From assembly GCA_036362985.1 (NCBI GenBank), contig JAYGXS010000007.1, positions 24,529,531-24,593,530 of the forward strand: a DNA stretch of 64,000 nt, read 5' to 3'. Position 1 is the stretch's first letter, and each line of letters begins with the position of its first letter. The notes under the pieces were generated by a model, which worked only from the letters and a program-made list of their open reading frames with translations, did not search any database and had not been told where the DNA came from. Made by a program: the position numbers and the translations under genes. Below are positions 42,222-52,282 of the stretch, piece after piece. Source of the stretch: Ligula intestinalis. Taxonomy: Eukaryota > Platyhelminthes > Cestoda > Diphyllobothriidea > Diphyllobothriidae.

Positions 42222-43167
42222 TGTAGCCGACGCCAAACACTGCTGTGCTCGGCGTCCTTATTCAAGGCCAAGTGCCTCAAGGTCATCCACTGTCGTAGTG
42301 AGCGCCTTCAGACGCGTTGACCTGCAGACCTTGACAGGTTTCCACTCGGAGACACAAAAACGTGCACCCGTATAGTGGTGGCTGCCCAAGCGCCACTTGA
42401 ACACACCCCTTTTCCTCACCGTCGGCCGACACAGCCTACGCAATCAGACACGAAACCCCTCGGATAACGTCAAATGCATCAGTTGGAAAATATAGCGCAA
42501 GGGTTTAAGGCTACGAAGGTTTAGCTCTTACTACTGCGATCTTCCGAGCCCAGTTCCTTAGAAGAAGATAAAATTCATGGAAGCCAACGTGGAAGGAGAT
42601 TATATTCTGTACAGAATCAGTAGGAGAAGAGTTAACAGAAGGGTTGACTCGGCCTGAGGTGGAGTTTGACCATGAGGAGCGAGAGAGAGAGAGAGCGCCG
42701 CAGCCTCGCATCCGCCACGCACCAGGGCGCGAGGCCGAGTGAGTCCGCCTGGCTTGCTGTGTGGCTTAGTGTGAAGTTACAGCGCCCAGGTGGATAGGCG
42801 GTCATCGATTGGCTGGCGCGTGTGCAAGACTTGCTGCAGTGAGAAGAAGGGAGCGTACTGACAGCGGTTGCCAAGTTCGCGGCGAACAAAGGCAGACAGC
42901 GTGAGTCAACAGCGGCAGGCTCCCACAAACACTCGAACTTGCTCCGCAATACTACTTAAGTAACTGCCATCACTGTTTCATGCACACTCAGGCCTAGTTG
43001 GACGCAGTCAGCACTTTGCCAGTGGCCACTGCCGCCTGAGACCGCAACTCTTGGTTCTGTGTTTCACGGTATTTGTAATTTTGGTGTCTTCTATCTTATA
43101 CCTACAGCCTGGGATTTGACCTGACGATTGTGGTGCTCTAAGCAAAACCACTACGTTGACCCCTACA
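42222..43167 (+). mobile_element. LTR family A, complete but interrupted by about 450 bp
   Basis: It begins TGTAGCCGACGCCAAACACT and ends GACCCCTACA. Compared with 36078-36586 it carries an extra block from about 42480 to 42930 that includes a (GA)n tract (42684-42699). The flanks of the block line up with adjacent positions of the uninterrupted LTR, so the block is an insertion. The inserted DNA has no recognised coding. Confidence 0.6.
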
Positions 43168-43484
43168 CTGCCAAACGAACACAAGAAATGATATGTTTCT
43201 TACGTTTTCTAGACAATATATTTGAATATTTAAGGGTAGCTAAAATCAATAACGAAAATACGTATTACCTACGTAGTCTCGGTTTACCAAGTATGGTTTT
43301 GCATGCGACTGAACAGACGGGAATTCGCTAGCCGATATCCAGGTGGTGTAGTTTCTAAGCCATCATCAGGCCAAAATTTAAAGTAGGTAGAAGGCTGACA
43401 GCATCTTTGGAAGGGATTTATTGTGTACAGCACTCTCACTTGTGAAGAAGAAGACGACTCAATCGCTGGGACAAAACATTTATT

Positions 43485-43523
43485 GGCCTGACATTTCGGG
43501 ATTCGTCGCGGACTCGTCATCAG
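43485..43523 (-). ncRNA. Hammerhead-like motif, Penelope type
   Basis: On the - strand, CTGATGA (43523-43517) is followed by CGAGTCCGCGACGAATCCC and GAAATGTCAGG, then AATAAATG. A two-pair helix III (A-U, U-G) would leave the triplet GUC for cleavage, and stem I GTCT/AGGC is weak. It shares order with 5983-6018 and 63216-63254. Confidence 0.45.
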
Positions 43524-43574
43524 AGACATAATCAGAAAACAGTAGCAGATAAGAGCCAGTTGCTGTATCAGATG

Positions 43575-43895
43575 GCAGTGGTCACTGACGAATCCAAGGC
43601 TAGTTTTGACTGCGTCCGGTCAGACCCGAGAGAGCTGGAAACAGTGGGGGGCAGTTGCTTAAGTAGGATTGCAGAGCAAGTTCAAGTGTTCTCCAATTGG
43701 TGCGTTTGACATTACCCGAGGGATGTCGTGTCTGGTGTCTGTGACTACCTGGACGCACTTGTGTATCCGAGTGGAAGCCGGTCTAGTGTCTGCAGGTCAG
43801 CGCTTCTAAAAGCGCAGATTGAGATAGTGGACGACCTTGATGCAGGTGACCTTGAGCAAGGACGTCGGACAATGCAATTTTGGGTGCCAGCTACA
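43575..43895 (-). mobile_element. LTR family A, antisense partial copy
   Basis: Read on -, it starts TGTAGCTGGCACCCAAAATT at 43895, then has CTCAAGGTCACCTGCATCAA, GCGCTGACCTGCAGAC and CACTCGG, in the order of the + copies. The 3' part past about 43575 is missing. Confidence 0.6.
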
Positions 43896-44122
43896 GTGCT
43901 TACGCTGCAAGGTAATCCATATTACACCTTCACTGAAGTACTCCTTCCTAATCTAAAAGGCATTTCGGATGGTTGGTTAACATTTCATGAGATCGAAGCC
44001 ACTGAGGGTGTATTTTAAGATCAAATGTAAAAAGCGCTGCTTCGAAGACTTTATTCCAATGGTAGGGCGCTCATCGATTCGGTTACGGAACATGCATGCA
44101 TGCAACAGTTGTAGTATTCCCG

Positions 44123-44277
44123 ATCGCAACCGACAAAACCAACGAGCCCTTGGTGCAGCGGTAAAGTGTTGCACTCAATGATCGAAGATTCAGAGTTCCA
44201 ATCTCGTGGTTGGCATTCCTGCGATTGGCCATGACTGGCTGATGACGGTTAGCAAGCCAGAATTGGCCATTACCGTT
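44123..44277 (+). mobile_element. tRNA-headed SINE with hammerhead tail (copy e)
   Basis: The 5' end GATCGCAACCGACA is shared with copies c and h. The head GAGCCCTTGGTGCAGCGG has an A box. The tail has GACTGG and an intact CTGATGA (44239-44245), but GAAA is changed to GAAT and stem I is lost on the 3' side, so it should not cleave. Confidence 0.7.
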
Positions 44278-44476
44278 GATTCCATTCCACTTTATTCCAG
44301 GTCCTTACAATAATTTCAGACGAAAGGGCAGACGCCTACACGTGACAAGGTCACGTTACCGCACCGCGTTCGTTTGATTAGGGCCTAATCGATAATCGCA
44401 CGTGTAGTCGTAGTAGCCACCAGACAGGGAGAACAGGCGATCGTCTGGAGGTTACTTACCTCGGCGTCTACTAGGC

Positions 44477-45853
44477 ATGGGGAAATCTCCGAAAGGGAAG
44501 GGCAAGGGCTCCAAGGGAAAAAGCAAATCACCCGGAAGTAAGGGTTCAAAGGGCAAAAATGTCCCCGAAGAGCCTCCAGTCGAGCGGGGTATGCAAACCG
44601 ACCCCGACAGCATCTGCTTCATGTGCTGTGTGGAATTCAGCGATGGCGCCGCCATACAAGCCCACACGCTTCTAATGGACCACAGACCCCCCTACGACAT
44701 CAGTCATCAGCACTGTAGAGGCTGCAAAGAAACTGTTTTTATGAAGTGGACGGAAAAACACAAGTGCGCCCTCGCCAAGGCTGCATACCTACGCCTTATC
44801 AGCTCCAATGTCTCGCTGCCTGGCGGTCCGCCCTACAGATGCCTTTACTGTCGTAGCCGACCTCTCAACTCACGCAGCGAATTAACCGTCCACCTGCTGG
44901 CCTATCACCGGCCGCAGAGACAACCGGGGGTCTGTGGTTTGTGTCCATTCACCTTTACGGAGCCCGTTCCGCTCCCACCACCCCCTGTCCCCCCTCCACC
45001 GGCAAATGCCGACGAGGCCACCCTAAAACAGTATGCCAAGGAGGTGCAAAAGGCAACTGAACTACGAATGTGTGAATTTGAGTACGCCGAGGTGGCGCCT
45101 GGTCTGGTTGACCTCCACAATCACTGTGCCCGAGTGCACGTTCCAGCCTATAGCCTACTTCTACGGCAGAGGCTCCTGACTGACTTCCACCTGAGAGAAC
45201 CCTTTGCCTGTGTAATCTGTGGACAGGTATTCCACAGCAACGTGGAGTATCACGCGCATATAATCTGCCGTCATGCCACTGATGTCCCCATTAAAGAAGG
45301 ACTCCGGATCTGTGCAGTATGCTCCAAAGGCATCAGGTCAGAGGACTGTTTCAATCAACACGTGAAACGGCGCCATGAGGAGCCGATAGCACATCTGGCC
45401 GACCTGTGGACCAGTCGAGAGCTGATGATGGATGCGGCTGATGCCGGCCAGGTGTGCACCACCTGTTGGGAAGTCCTGCCCAATGCAATGCAACTGCAGG
45501 CCCACATTATAGTGGCACACACGTCAACCAATCCGCTAGTTTGCGGTTGGTGCAATCTGGAGTTCACATCCTGTCCGGACCCGCTTATTGCCTTTCCTAT
45601 CTTTTTAAATCATGAGCGGAATCACGCCAGACTCCTCCACGCACAGGCTCTGGAGTCCAAGCGGACCTTTGATCCGGTTCCCGAGCTCCTCAATGAAGAC
45701 TTCTCCGCGGAAGCCATCGCAGCGATGTTGGCCGCGCAAGCTGACGCGGACGCCAGTAAAAGTTCCAAGTCTCCAAAGAGCAAATCGGGAAAGAGCAAGG
45801 GCAAGGACAAGAGTAAGGGGAAGGGGAAGTCTTCACCGAAAAAGAAGAAGTAA
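44477..45853 (+). CDS. Multi-zinc-finger protein, copy B (458 aa, intronless)
   Basis: This is the paralogue of the gene at 37973-39280. The N-terminus is a basic Lys/Ser/Gly-rich tract (MGKSPKGKGKGSKGKSKS), followed by the same eight Cys/His modules: CFMCC...H, HCRGCKETVFMKWTEKHKC, YRCLYC...HLLAYH, CGLCPF plus a proline-rich insert, FACVIC...HIICRH, RICAVC...HVKRRH, VCTTCW...HIIVAH and VCGWC...NHERNH, and a long Lys/Ser tail. The ATG at 44477 directly follows CTACTAG, a possible splice or trans-splice acceptor. The blocks between fingers are as conserved as the fingers, so both genes seem to be under constraint. Function is unknown. Confidence 0.85.
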   Translation: MGKSPKGKGKGSKGKSKSPGSKGSKGKNVPEEPPVERGMQTDPDSICFMCCVEFSDGAAIQAHTLLMDHRPPYDISHQHCRGCKETVFMKWTEKHKCALAKAAYLRLISSNVSLPGGPPYRCLYCRSRPLNSRSELTVHLLAYHRPQRQPGVCGLCPFTFTEPVPLPPPPVPPPPANADEATLKQYAKEVQKATELRMCEFEYAEVAPGLVDLHNHCARVHVPAYSLLLRQRLLTDFHLREPFACVICGQVFHSNVEYHAHIICRHATDVPIKEGLRICAVCSKGIRSEDCFNQHVKRRHEEPIAHLADLWTSRELMMDAADAGQVCTTCWEVLPNAMQLQAHIIVAHTSTNPLVCGWCNLEFTSCPDPLIAFPIFLNHERNHARLLHAQALESKRTFDPVPELLNEDFSAEAIAAMLAAQADADASKSSKSPKSKSGKSKGKDKSKGKGKSSPKKKK

Positions 45854-46046
45854 TTTTTCAGCTCTACATGGGGAGAGCTTGGATTCTCCCCTGCCCGTGT
45901 ATATAATCAGGCCTGCAAGTGATTGGATACTTGCTGTTCGGAGAGCAATGGAAACAATGCAATTTCCCTCTCCCAACGATGTGTTCTGTTTTAGGTGTAC
46001 TCTGAGGGGGTAAGGGCAGGCAGATCTAGTTTCAGGCATTGCCAAG

Positions 46047-46204
46047 AGAGTTGAATGGCCATTTCCGGTTATTTGGCCCTCATCAGCCAGTCATGTCTAA
46101 CCCCAAGTGGTGCACCACACGAGACTCGAACTGGCGACCTTTTTGACCAGAGGTCCAACGCGCTGACCACCGAACTATGGGCTGTTTGTCTTGCCGGTTT
46201 AGAT
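46047..46204 (-). mobile_element. tRNA-headed SINE (copy f)
   Basis: On the - strand: 5' part CCGGCAAGACAAACAGCCC, A box TTCGGTGGTCAGCG, B box AGTTCGAGTCTCG, then GACTGGCTGATGA (46092-46080) and GAAATGGCCATTC. Stem II is imperfect and the stem I partner is lost. Core bases CTGATGA and GAAA are intact. Confidence 0.7.
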
Positions 46205-46500
46205 AGGGAATCTTGACATTCTCAGATGAGCACTCACCGACCGCCGCATCTGTCGCTGTGCGGCTGCGGGTGGCGCTCAAGTGTGAGTTCCAAGGCAGAA
46301 CGTGAGTTCGGTTAACGCTAGGCGAGCGTTCATCACTGAAGACTGGACTCTGGCCGGGAGATATTACTGTGGCGTGGGCTGACGACCTGACAGATCAGTG
46401 AAGGCCGGATTGTGAGCAGTACTCACGTCTGCGAGGAGAGGATGGGCAGTAGAAGTGCGTGAGTCACAGAATAACGTTAGAAACCGACAAAGACAAGGCA

Positions 46501-46565
46501 GACTGCAATAGCCGTTTCTGACCTATTAAACGTCATCAGCCAGTCATGCCCAATCCCAGGTAGTT
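46501..46565 (-). mobile_element. SINE tail only (copy g), hammerhead region
   Basis: On the - strand, GACTGG, CTGATGA, a mutated stem II, GAAA, CGGCTATT and GCAGTC follow in order (46545 to 46501). Stem I keeps five of six pairs. The SINE head is missing. Confidence 0.65.
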
Positions 46566-46661
46566 TATTCAGCCTGTACAATTAGCCAATAGGCATTTGC
46601 TGGAAAAGTTCTAGAGTGAGGCGACATGATCTCTGACAGCTTCCAGATTGTAAATATACCT

Positions 46662-46825
46662 GATCGCAGCCGACAGGACGACGAACCCGTGACTCAATGG
46701 TTGGGGCGTTTGGGTACTAACCAGCATCGAGTAGCGCATCGTTTGGGGTTGATTACGACCGGCTAATGATGGCCAATGAGCCAGAAAGGTCCAGTCCAGT
46801 CTCCCATGTCTCTGCTGGCAATGCT
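46662..46825 (+). mobile_element. tRNA-headed SINE (copy h)
   Basis: TGATCGCAGCCGACAGGAC starts the copy; the head GAACCCGTGACTCAATGG follows. The tail has CTAATGA in the core position, stem II TGGC/GCCA, GAAA and CCAGTC. A 3' end CTCTGCTGGCAATGC is shared with copy b. The core change T-G to T-A should inactivate it. Confidence 0.65.
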
Positions 46826-47381
46826 ATCATTCGCAATTAGTCGGCGTTGCACGCACCATGCTGTGGGAACCCGATCTTTGCGACTGCGAACTGTCAGTGG
46901 TGCATGCCACAGCGACAACGCATTGACGTAGGACCGGAGAGCCACTGAGCACTAGAGGAGGCCTTTATTCGATTGGCCTGCGAGCACTGCGAAATAACGC
47001 ACGGTAAAGTTTCCATGGTAAGCATCTGAAATGCCAACCGCCACACGTTACATCATGCTGATTATGGTGAAACGCAATAATTAAAGTCGAGGACATCTTT
47101 GGGACCCCCCACCCCAGTGGAAAAACGAGAAGGGTGCCATTGAAGTACGCATCGCACATCCTATGCAGATTGGGGGTATGAATAAGGTTTACTGTCGGGA
47201 CGGATTGGCAGCCGGACGCGAGCTTGCGTCGATTTCTGCGAGTGAAAGCATGTTCCTACCAGCTCATTGGCCACTTTGGGTGGATGACTCTGATTGGTCC
47301 GGTGCCATGACGGCGTGCCATGTGCGTGCAAGCGCGGGCGTCAGAGTGATGCGCAGTGTTACAAAGGCAGCAGCGTGGTTT
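46826..47381. other. No recognisable gene
   Basis: Short ORFs only, no domains or repeats recognised. Confidence 0.35.
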
Positions 47382-47650
47382 TATCGCAGGGGTTAAGTGA
47401 GTTTAACCCAGCAACTGGGATCTTCAGACCATGTTTACTTAGTAGAGGAGAAGAAGTCGGTTAGTGGTGAGTAGTGGGAAGAGTATATAGCGTAAACAAA
47501 GGGAAGGAGAATAGGTGGAAGAAGTCTGACTTGGGAGACCACGACCGCCAGGGAGATTGACCGGGTCCCAAGTGACTGTTTGAGAGCAGTTAGGACAGTA
47601 GACAGAGAAAGCGCGTTAATTGGCTAGGTTGGCCTGTATTTGGTTGAACG
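47382..47650 (-). mobile_element. LTR family B, antisense copy
   Basis: Read on -, it ends CACTTAACCCCTGCGATA at 47382, preceded by TGGTCTGAAGATCCCAGTTG and a block TTCTCCTCTACTAAG as in the + copies. The 5' limit is uncertain. Confidence 0.55.
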
Positions 47651-48336
47651 GCGTGTTGGGTGGTCCACGTCCTGCGCGCTAGTAAGTCTGGCGACCACAA
47701 TGACCTTGATCTCCAGACAGATTGAGGCCACGAGGGGAAAACCAGACATCGGACAGGCGACAACCACTACAGTTTCACTACGGACAGATGGAGATAATCA
47801 GTTTGTGGCATCACAAGTACCGATAATTATTTTACCCCGGCAGCATTAGTCAGTCTCTGAGGGAAGACACGGCCCCACGATAACTATGAGCCCGTGGAAG
47901 CCACTCTGGAACCCCGTTTTCGGGCAGCTGGTTGACGGCCGCTTAGAAAACCGGATTCGTCGAAAATCCTCTTTTTCCTCCTGGCACCTCTGTCCAACTG
48001 CGCTGAGCTACGGCAACGCTGATCACCGAGATTTGTCAGTCTCGACGGCTAATGATCATCGTACAGGCCGCCTCCGAACAACCGTGTCCAACGCGTGCTC
48101 CATAGCATGGTGTACACGACACCAGCGGATGTGCTTAAATTGAGACAGACTTGCACTGCATCTGTCACACACCATCTTCGATCATCTGACTTTTTCTCGA
48201 TGGTTAGATGATGCCAGGACAAGCGGAAGCGGGCTCGAAAACAGCAGTGGCATTCAAAGCTTAACCACCCGTCTACGCGTGCCATACACGATCCGTTGTT
48301 TGCAGCGCTACTGGGGTTTCACGGGGGTTGTTTGGG

Positions 48337-48372
<36 letters not shown>

Positions 48373-48799
48373 CATAAAAGCCACATTCCGAAGGAGCAAT
48401 GAGATTATTACTACGTTTTGAGGAGAAATAAGTTATCCTACTAGGTGACAATCGGTCTTGGTGCGTCTTGATAGTTTAAAAGTTTGTTAAACTCTTCATT
48501 GTGAAAGGATGCGCGTGGCCCCCAGAGTCAACCTCCTTGTCCCAGAGGCCAGTAAACTGCCCGACCTGCTCAGCCGTTTGGGGCGGATATTGTGTGTAAG
48601 CGGTTAGCGCGAAGCGAAGCGAAGCTGCACCTAGGCGTACCACAACATTCCTCGCATGTGTGACACTTCTGTGGTGACTCACTTTACATAGGGAAGCATG
48701 ACCGAAGGCCCACCGCTCCTAACACGTGCGTCTGCACTGAAGGCGGCCTCTGCAACAGCCAAACACAGATGCCCTATAGTTGGTCTCTCCCGGTGACGA
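47651..48799. other. No recognisable gene; AT microsatellite
   Basis: An (AT)n run lies at 48340-48368. Short ORFs show no domain. GCGAAGCGAAGCGAAGC near 48610 is a small tandem repeat. Confidence 0.35.
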
Positions 48800-49070
48800 A
48801 TAAGACGCAGGCACGTCTAGTTCGATGCAGTCTGTTTGGCCAATAACCTTCAAGGCAACCAGACAATGCCTATTCTCGTTGCCGCCGGCATGCCTGCTAC
48901 TAAACCCCACTTGGGACCCGGCCAGGCTTCTGGGTGGTCGTGTTCTCCCAAGTCAGACTACTTCCATCTATTCTTCGTTCCTCTGTGCACACAATATACT
49001 GTCCCTTCTACTCTGATCTTTACCGACTTCTTCTCTGCTAATTTTGTGTCTGACCATCGGTTTCGATGAG
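48800..49070 (+). mobile_element. LTR family B, fragment
   Basis: Blocks GGCCAATAACC, GGGACCCGGCCAGG, TTCTTCGTTCCTCTGTGCAC and TACTCTGATC match 24541-24862 in order. The conserved 3' end (GAAGATCGCAG) is missing. Confidence 0.45.
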
Positions 49071-49389
49071 ATCAACCAAGTGCACCAACAGGTTGGTACA
49101 GGAGGTGACGGCCTCAGGGTTTAGTTTAAAGTGATAGAGGGCGTAGTTAGCGGCTCCGCACTCTTGACCTTCTCCCGGAGTCTCGAAGACTAAACGGGGT
49201 CCGGCGTGGGCTGCTGTATCAAATGCAAGCCAATACACCGCCTAGCTTAGTCTTAAGTGACAATAGACTTTGCCCGGGTGCTACTGTGCTATCTATCCTC
49301 ACTCAACTATAGTTGGTGTCTGGCCAGACTTAGGTAAACCGGGACTGGTACTGCTTACTTCTACTTCTACAAACTAGAGTGTAGCTTAG

Positions 49390-49990
49390 TGATAGTACTT
49401 GTTGGTACTGGTACTGACTGTTTTGCAAGTCAGAAGTGACGCTGATTAAAGTTAGCACTGGGCTCTTGAACCCTAAATCTCGGCAAGAAGTCTAGTACTA
49501 CTTGTGCTGGCACTGACGCCACTATTTATCAGAGGTGACGCTGATTTAGCCACGTTAGGTCTCATATCCCCTTGGTCTCAACAGCGAGTGTGAATCCGGG
49601 TTTAACTATTTCGCGTAAGTGCATGCTTGGGGTCATGAGCAAGACTGCGTTTGTCATGGGTTCCGCACTCTCATCTCTATCCATGGAACTGTACGCACTA
49701 AGAAGACGCCGATATAGCTACATGCCTATGCTAGAAGTGCTAATTCGAGTAAGGCCAGTACTTAATATACTTTTAGTACTGCCTGTGAATGCTTCATAAG
49801 AAGTCGCACCCATTAGGCACTCCCAATCTGTGGGATGTAACAGTGATTAGCATTTGGACAATATAGCGTTTGAAGAGTAGTGATTAAAGTCAATTCTGGG
49901 CTCATATCTCTACATGTCAGGAATAAGTGTTGTAGAACTTGCGCTAGCTCTGACGCTACCATTTGTCGGAGCTCAAACCATTATCTTTCT
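49390..49990. repeat. Degenerate tandem-like repeats
   Basis: Phrases such as TACTTGTGCTGGCACTGACGC, GAGGTGACGCTGATT and CACTGGGCTC recur three to four times with about 90-110 nt between them and heavy divergence. No coding is visible. It may be an old satellite or an internal LTR-element region. Confidence 0.4.
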
Positions 49991-50574
49991 AACTAGGTGG
50001 GCTACAAGTACCGGTAATAAAGGACAACAGGGTTGCTGAGACTGCAATAGGCTAAAAGGCTTGGGCTAAGCTTTGAGGACTCGACTGCACTATGAAAGCC
50101 AAGCAAGTCTAAACTAAGAGACTCGACTGCATGCATTAAGGGGTACATTAGTGTATAAACTGGGTAATGAAGTTACAGCCAATTAGAGTTTAAGGTAAGG
50201 TAGATTGGAATGATGTGTGGCTAATAAAGCAATTTTACTGCTGCTGTTCGGAGAACTAGGCTACAATCAAAGAATTAAAAAAGTAATGAGTTTACACGCG
50301 TCCCAGGCTTTCCTTTGGGTTGATTTGTCACACAGCTCCCTTGAGGGGGGGGGGACATGACATGACATCTCCAAGCTACGGTTGCGCAATCCATGACAAT
50401 CAAAATCACCATGCGCGGACAGCTGTTAGCCGATTACAATTTATGTCGCCAGATGACGGTCTTGAAACCGAGGCCCGTTGTTACGACTATAAGTATTCCT
50501 GGTGACAGTCGTATCTGCCTCGCGGACGTGCATTCTCGCCGGCTGTCTTACAAATCAACAAATCTCTACAAAGT

Positions 50575-50631
50575 AACCATGGTCTGAAGATCGCAGTTGC
50601 CTGGGTTTAACTCACTTAACCCCCTGCGATA
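50575..50631 (+). mobile_element. LTR family B, 3' end
   Basis: CCATGGTCTGAAGATCGCAG, then GTTTAACTCACTTAACCCC and CTGCGATA, match the other family B ends. It is not followed by the tRNA-Trp site. Confidence 0.5.
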
Positions 50632-52282
50632 CTTCCTATGGGTGAGCATCCCGGGTGACGTGGGATGGGTTCTCGTACTGACTCAGCATAACGCCGGCGT
50701 AGTCTAGCCAATCACATATCCACAAACATAGATGAACCAACCAGTACCTTTCTGCTCTTCGTGTTCGCCTATCAGAAAATGACGCACATACCACCGTTGA
50801 CATTCATAATGTCAATGTCATATTCGGATTTTATTTGCTACTAACTGCGTGTTAGGACTTGGCCGAAGTAGGTGTCCTTAAGTCCGCTTAGTCATCCACT
50901 GCTGGCCCATGCTCTTCGTCCCACCCTGTGTCCACATGCTTTGTCCTATGTCCTGACCTTGTTGGCTGCCTTCCCTTTCGTTGATGCACCACGATCTTTA
51001 TTTAAGTGTCCTTATTCACCACTTCCAAAATCTTTGTTCCCTACATAGTGTCCTTATTCTCTCCCTCGTTCTTTGCTTCCTGTCCTTATGTCCTTATTTC
51101 TTTATAAACTGACAGCAACGCGTCTGCGTCATTCACACGACTGCTCACCTAAGCACGTCAAATGTATGTCCATCCTACTTGTATTTTTACCTCGCATTCT
51201 TACCATTCGTATACTGTTAATCTTACTGTTTATTTCTGCATAACCACACACCACCGAGTTATTCTGACTGTCTTTTGACACATCAAGAATATCCGAATCA
51301 TCCCGACTGTCTTTTGACACAGCTTCTGACCTCGTGTGCTTCTATTCAGGTGACGAAACTAGCACTGAATTATGAAAGGCCAAACATGATTTACGTGTTC
51401 CCGGATGCCTGTCCTTTTGTCCTGATCCACAAACAAAATATCAGTCTGCAGCAAGCTGACCCGTGTACAGCATACTTTTACTGTCTCGCATCGGTCTCTG
51501 TCTTTTACGATTAGACGAAATTGAAGTCATTGTGTCCTCCTCTAGTCGACCAAATACCCTTGGTCACAATAAGCCCTACACCATTTTTGATTGGCTAAAA
51601 CAAGTCAGTCGGTTTGAACCTATTCCAGTCCCAATGGCGGCAGTTGGCCGAGGGAACTGGAAATACCTAGCGCGCCATGCCCTGAACAATGCCTCGAGCG
51701 AAGTAAACCACGCACCCACGCCCGCCAGCCAGCCAATGACAGGCGAGTGGGCATGGCCAATCAGAATCACGCATGGCAGAATCATTTGTGATAACGTGCT
51801 TGCATGCTCGCTCGTATAAGGTGGCCAATCAGAATCAAGCATGGCTTGCTCGTTCGCTGGCGCAAGGCCCCGTACCACGCCCGAGCGGGAGGTTTCGTCT
51901 TGCGGAGCGAACACCTGTGGGTTAGGTACACAATAAACTTATCCAAATAGTGGCCCAAGTGTTCATCTACTGTTACTTTACTGACCCTGGACGTGCAGTG
52001 ATGCGGAGAGGCCCCATCTCCGTCAGGGTCTCCAGAATTTAATTATTCGGTTTGTGTAAAGATTTTAATCAGCAAAAATATGCGTGTGAAATTGTTTGGA
52101 GACCAGAATGAACCGGGACAACGGGGCAGTAATCGGGATTGTGCGAATGTTAGGAAGGAGATTCAGTGAGTCAATAGAAAGATGGAAATGAGTCAATGAC
52201 AAGGCATGCGTGCGTCCCAGATAGGGAACGACCAAAATTGCCTTTCCTTGTATATTCAGAAAATCGGAAGTTCATCTCGAGG
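50632..52282. other. No recognisable gene; 3' flank of CFAP36
   Basis: TGTCCTTATT-rich tracts occur at 51000-51100. The phrase TGGCCAATCAGAATCA recurs at 51755 and 51822, near-identical 67 nt apart. A splice-like CTATTCAG site precedes an open stretch at 51348-51515 with no domain. Confidence 0.35.

Noticed and set aside
48340..48368. (AT)n run as a structural or origin element
   Set aside because: Plain dinucleotide microsatellite with no flanking structure.
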